Positions 32,086 to 35,151 of a stretch of 35,151 nt of DNA are shown here, one piece after another. This DNA comes from Limisphaerales bacterium. GTDB taxonomy: Bacteria > Verrucomicrobiota > Verrucomicrobiia > Limisphaerales > UBA11358. Under the pieces are notes generated by a model. That model was not told the origin of the DNA, searched no databases, and saw nothing but the letters and a program-made list of their open reading frames with translations. The stretch spans positions 1 through 35,151 of the forward strand of contig DAIDJC010000004.1 in the NCBI GenBank assembly GCA_027451565.1, read 5' to 3'. The position numbers and the translations under genes were made by a program. Each line of letters starts with the position of its first letter. Positions within the stretch are counted from its first letter, which is position 1.

Positions 32086-33288
32086 TTAATTCACCAACTC
32101 GAAGGCGTAACCCTTCAAGTACTCTGTCTCGGGAATCATGGGAATGATGGGGTGATCTGGTGACTGGGAGAAAAATGCCACCTGCCTGAGAACTTTGCGC
32201 GTGTCGTAAGCCGCTGCCAGCACCGTGTCCAGGAACAGCCCTGCGTTGACATGGTGGGAACAGCAAAAGGTGGCCAGCATACCCCCGTGCTTGAGCAGTT
32301 TGAGCGCCCGCAGGTGAATCTCCTTGTAGCCTCGCAGGGCGTCTGGAACAGAGGCGCGGTTCCGTGTGAAGGATGGTGGATCCAGAATGATGGAATCAAA
32401 ACACGGCACCACCTTCTCGTGGGGATTCACCGCCGTCCGCGCTTTCAGCCAGTCAAAGACATTCACCGTCTCGTAAGTGCATTTACCGGCAAGATTGTTG
32501 GCTTCGCCATTTTTGCGCGCTGCTTCAATGGCTGCGGCGCTCTGGTCCAGCATGTGTACGGATTCGCAGCCCGCCCGGGCCGCGTGCAGGCCAAAACCAC
32601 CCAGAAAACTGAAACAATCCAGAGCCCGGCCTCCGCGCGCCAGTCGTGCGGCCGCCTCGTAATTGGACTGTTGGTCCAGATACATTCCCGTCTTGTGCCC
32701 CGCGGCCAAATCTGTTTCAAAAACCAATCCATTCAGTTTGACCCCCACCTTGGTAACCGCCTCGCCGGCTAGCAAACCATTGCTGGGTTCCAAACCTTCA
32801 AATTTTCGAGCGGTGACATCGCTGCGCTCAAGGATGGCGCGCGAATTGAAAATCCTTCCCAGGGCTTCGACGATTAACCCTTTCCTGACTTCCATGCCCA
32901 GGGCCGAGATTTGAACCACCAACACGTCCTCATACTTGTCCACGATCAATCCACTCAAGCCGTCGCTCTCTGAATTCACCACCCGGAAGGAGGTGGCGGC
33001 CGGCATGTGTCGCTTGCGCACATCCAAAGCTTTCCGGATGCGCTCCTCAAAAAAGGCGGCGTCCATCTCCAAACGGTCCGTGGCAATCATCCGCACCCGG
33101 ATTCTGGACTTTGAATTGTGCATTCCCACCCCCAGCAAACGTTGACGATGATCCTTGACCTGAACCAAGGCCCCGTCCTCGGCAGGTTGGGTTTGCCTCA
33201 GAATCTCACCGGAATAAATCCAGGGATGTCCCGCCACAATTCGGTCGGCTTCGCCGGGCTTTAGTATCAATGTTGCAAGGGCTTTCAT
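32086..33288 (-). CDS. RlmI-like class I SAM-dependent rRNA cytosine methyltransferase
   Basis: This enzyme probably makes m5C in 23S rRNA, as E. coli RlmI (YccW) does at C1962. From ATG 33288 it has about 400 residues. An N-terminal PUA domain (ILKPGEADRIVAGHPWIYSGEI) precedes an EEHEAD-like middle region with NSESDGLSGLIVDKYED. The C-terminal Rossmann methyltransferase has ALDCFSFLGGFGLHAARAG (SAM loop), KTGMYLDQQSNY, FDSIILDPPSFTRN and ATFCCSHHV, which holds the usual catalytic Cys. The track start adds 18 residues before the PUA domain. The gene stands alone. RlmI-like proteins have several paralogous groups, so the exact site is inferred. Confidence 0.9.
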   Translation of the reverse strand: MKALATLILKPGEADRIVAGHPWIYSGEILRQTQPAEDGALVQVKDHRQRLLGVGMHNSKSRIRVRMIATDRLEMDAAFFEERIRKALDVRKRHMPAATSFRVVNSESDGLSGLIVDKYEDVLVVQISALGMEVRKGLIVEALGRIFNSRAILERSDVTARKFEGLEPSNGLLAGEAVTKVGVKLNGLVFETDLAAGHKTGMYLDQQSNYEAAARLARGGRALDCFSFLGGFGLHAARAGCESVHMLDQSAAAIEAARKNGEANNLAGKCTYETVNVFDWLKARTAVNPHEKVVPCFDSIILDPPSFTRNRASVPDALRGYKEIHLRALKLLKHGGMLATFCCSHHVNAGLFLDTVLAAAYDTRKVLRQVAFFSQSPDHPIIPMIPETEYLKGYAFELVN

Positions 33289-33628
33289 CAGTTTAGATTG
33301 CTTGGGGTTTTCTGCCACGGAGGTGTAGCCCCGCATGCTCACTTAGAATACAGGATTTTTACCCGCCGTCCAAGGGAATATCAGGTCGTCTGCGCAAGTG
33401 CGGACAGGATCGTTGCTCATCCCCATGGGAGTTCGTTTGGCCCCGATGGGATGCCCCGCCGGCGCGTTGAGCCTGACAGAAAAGGACGATGCGAGCGGTT
33501 TCGTGGCGCAGGATTCAAGGATTTAAACATTTACCCGCGCGGTTGATTGAATTGGGTGGCAAAAGATTGCTCCACCATGGTCTCTCCTTTACCAGAGAAG
33601 TTGCGTGGCTGAGATTTTTTAAAAGGTT
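33289..33628. other. Intergenic region between the methyltransferase and cysteine desulfurase genes
   Basis: This 340-base gap lies upstream of the methyltransferase gene and downstream of the cysteine desulfurase gene, both on the minus strand. The ORF in it (33298-33546, +) shows no family features. One small stem (TCTCT/AGAGA, about 33581-33598) has no T-run. It should contain the methyltransferase promoter, but I cannot name elements. Confidence 0.4.
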
Positions 33629-34747
33629 CTAACGCTGAATTTTTATCAAAGCCGCCAGCAATGCCAGCCATTCATCTTCGGTGGTTTCCCAGCCAGCGCT
33701 GAAACGGACGGATCGCACCGCAATGGTGGGCTTGAGACCCATGGCCGATAACACATGGGAGGGGTCTTCCTTCCCGGTTGTGCAGGCAGACCCGGTACTT
33801 ACGGCAAACCCGGCTTTGTCCAGGCGGTTCACCCATTGAAGTTTACGATCGCCATCGGGCATGATCACGGACACCGTGTTCCACAATCTGGGCTGGCTTG
33901 CCCCCACCACCATGGTTCCGGGTAGCTGACGCAAAAGTTCCCGTTCAAAATTATCGCGCCAGAGTTTGCGCAGCAGGTGTTCGCTGCGCCCAATCTGCTT
34001 TTCGCGGGCTTCCAATGCGGCGGTCAGCGCCGCGATGGTGGCCACATTTTCCGTGCCGGCGCGGCGTCCGCCCTCCTGCTTGCCGCCCCACAATAGCGGG
34101 GTGAATTGGCTCCGGTGTGGAATTTTGAGAAACCCCACTCCTCTCGGGCCTCCAAATTTATGGGCGGCTCCAGATACATAATCGCATTGGCCCAGGCCGG
34201 TGCAGGGCATTTTGCCGATGAATTGCACGGCATCTGTGAAAAACGGAACCTCATAAGCCTGGCATATGGCATGAATTTCGCGCCAGGGTTGAATCACCCC
34301 TGTTTCATTGTTGGCAGCCATTACCGCCACCAAGCACGGGCGCTTGTCTGTCATTTCCTGGGTGATCCAATCCACGTCCACGATGCCTTCGGACGTGACG
34401 GGGATCAGTCGGGCGCGTTTGCCAAAATAATGCAGCGCGGAATCCAGTACGCAGGGGTGTTCAATGGCAGAAACCCAAATTTCGGCATTGGCGGGGGATT
34501 TTTGGGCAAAGTGGTGGGTCACCATGTTATTCGCCTCGGTGGCCCCGCTGGTCCAGATGATATCCGCAGGATGACAACCCATGCTGGCTGCAAGCTTTTC
34601 CCTGGAATGGGCCAGAACCACGGCCGCACGGGTTCCAGCCTGGTGCATGGAGGAAGGATTTCCCCCCAGCTTTTCTGTCACGTTCAACCAAGCTTCACGC
34701 GCTTCAGGCATGACTGGCGCCGTGGCATTGTAATCAAAGTAAATCAT
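33629..34747 (-). CDS. Cysteine desulfurase (NifS/IscS family)
   Basis: This PLP enzyme takes sulfur from cysteine for Fe-S clusters or thio-modification. At 372 residues it has MIYFDYNATAP at the N-terminus, TSGATEANN at 66-74, AIEHPCVLDS with PLP-stacking His97, the PLP lysine K197 in SGAAHKFGGPRGVGFL, GGKQEGGRRAGTENV at 221-235 and the catalytic C322 in STGSACTTGKEDPSHVL. It is somewhat shorter than E. coli IscS (404). Its ATG overlaps the mutY stop as ATGA, so the two are translationally coupled; MutY carries a 4Fe-4S cluster, which makes the pairing reasonable, though no IscU is in view. Whether to name it iscS or nifS cannot be decided here. Confidence 0.94.
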   Translation of the reverse strand: MIYFDYNATAPVMPEAREAWLNVTEKLGGNPSSMHQAGTRAAVVLAHSREKLAASMGCHPADIIWTSGATEANNMVTHHFAQKSPANAEIWVSAIEHPCVLDSALHYFGKRARLIPVTSEGIVDVDWITQEMTDKRPCLVAVMAANNETGVIQPWREIHAICQAYEVPFFTDAVQFIGKMPCTGLGQCDYVSGAAHKFGGPRGVGFLKIPHRSQFTPLLWGGKQEGGRRAGTENVATIAALTAALEAREKQIGRSEHLLRKLWRDNFERELLRQLPGTMVVGASQPRLWNTVSVIMPDGDRKLQWVNRLDKAGFAVSTGSACTTGKEDPSHVLSAMGLKPTIAVRSVRFSAGWETTEDEWLALLAALIKIQR

Positions 34748-35151
34748 CCGCAGGCAATCATACGTTCCCGGGCGATTCTTGCCAGTTTTTTATGGGCCGC
34801 CGTCAAGGGAAGTTTCTGCAATTGCGACCACGATTTCCACTTGCCTGGAGTGATTTTCCCGGGGTGAGGCGGTGGGCACAAATAAGCTGCCAGGGTGATG
34901 CGGTAGCGGGTGATGGAATGCTGGATGGAGCCCAAAAGCTCCAATTGGAGCGGTGAATACCCCAGGACCAGGCGTGCCATTTCCTGCGGCGACTGGCCTG
35001 ACTCGGATGTCTGGGCATTGGGAAATTCCCAGAGTCCGGGATTGATTCCCATGGCGGGGCGCTGACGCAGACAGATTTGATCACGGTCAGCCAGGACAAA
35101 AGCCATCCAATTTTGGCGAATGGCGGCTGCGCGGGCGGGCAGGGCGGGCAG
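34744..35151 (-). CDS. mutY: A/G-specific adenine glycosylase MutY, C-terminal part (cut by window edge)
   Basis: MutY removes adenine mispaired with 8-oxoguanine. Only the C-terminal region is in the window: the open frame runs without a start to base 35151 (LPALPARAAAIRQNWMAFVL) before the track's Met at 35106, which is therefore internal. The visible part is the MutT/Nudix-like domain that reads 8-oxoG, with ICLRQRPAMGINPGLWEFPNA, LLGSIQHSITRYRITLAAYL (the His-Ser-x-Thr-Arg/His segment) and PLTAAHKKLARIA at the end. The helix-hairpin-helix and Fe-S parts would lie upstream, outside the window. The stop overlaps the cysteine desulfurase start by four bases. Confidence 0.87.
   Translation of the reverse strand: MPALPARAAAIRQNWMAFVLADRDQICLRQRPAMGINPGLWEFPNAQTSESGQSPQEMARLVLGYSPLQLELLGSIQHSITRYRITLAAYLCPPPHPGKITPGKWKSWSQLQKLPLTAAHKKLARIARERMIACG

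Overview
The window looks like a stretch of chromosome from a Gram-negative bacterium of the Verrucomicrobiota, perhaps near Pedosphaera/Limisphaerales. This is an inference. Lipid A disaccharide synthase (lpxB) shows an outer membrane with LPS. The window also carries large secreted proteins ending in the 'YHVESSSNLAG...QQFYRTV' kind of tail common in verrucomicrobial exported proteins, a TMTC-like TPR membrane protein, a YfhO-type membrane protein, a sulfotransferase and ThrH. No rRNA, tRNA, CRISPR array, phage or intact insertion sequence is visible. Most genes lie on the minus strand in short, tightly packed, often overlapping runs. Few starts have a clear Shine-Dalgarno sequence.

Region by region. 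1-3.1 kb (-): a 1043-residue secreted alpha-1,3-glucanase-like (GH87) enzyme with several accessory domains. 3.4-5.2 kb (+): proS. 5.2-6.8 kb (-): recO followed by a metallophosphoesterase. 6.8-7.5 kb: a gene-poor scar with a broken, transposon-associated small ORF. 7.5-10.2 kb (-): HIT hydrolase, phoH, ybeY and a DUF502 membrane protein, the last three joined by 4-base overlaps. 10.3-12.5 kb (-): a Gfo/Idh/MocA oxidoreductase and lpxB. 12.6-14.2 kb (+): plsY and gpsA, so lipid A and glycerophospholipid synthesis genes diverge from one short intergenic region. 14.3-15.8 kb (-): thrH and an M50 membrane protease with C-terminal zinc ribbons. 15.8-18.8 kb (-): a histidinol-phosphatase-like PHP protein and the TMTC-like protein. 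18.8-21.1 kb: sparse, with an NRDE/TANGO2 protein and a DinB-fold protein. 21.5-23.7 kb (+): a secreted pullulanase-type GH13 enzyme. 23.8-27.6 kb (-): a sulfotransferase and a YfhO-type membrane protein, one base apart. 27.6-27.9 kb: an unusual cluster of alternating inverted heptamers and a hairpin. 27.9-30.9 kb (-): an exported HtrA-like protease without PDZ, and a large exported protein of unknown function. 31.0-32.1 kb (+): rnd. 32.1-33.3 kb (-): RlmI-like methyltransferase. 33.6-35.15 kb (-): the 3' part of mutY, overlapping a cysteine desulfurase gene.

Themes. Much of the window is housekeeping: translation, RNA and DNA maintenance, and lipid synthesis. A second theme is the cell surface and extracellular glucans: two exported alpha-glucan hydrolases, two membrane proteins of probable GT-C type and a PAPS-type sulfotransferase. 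I did not find a clear new defence or mobile system. The strongest candidates for undescribed biology are the alternating heptamer array at about 27.83-27.90 kb, the terminator-like hairpin in the leader of the exported protease, the sulfotransferase/YfhO pair, the zinc-ribbon M50 protease, and the oxidoreductase beside lpxB.
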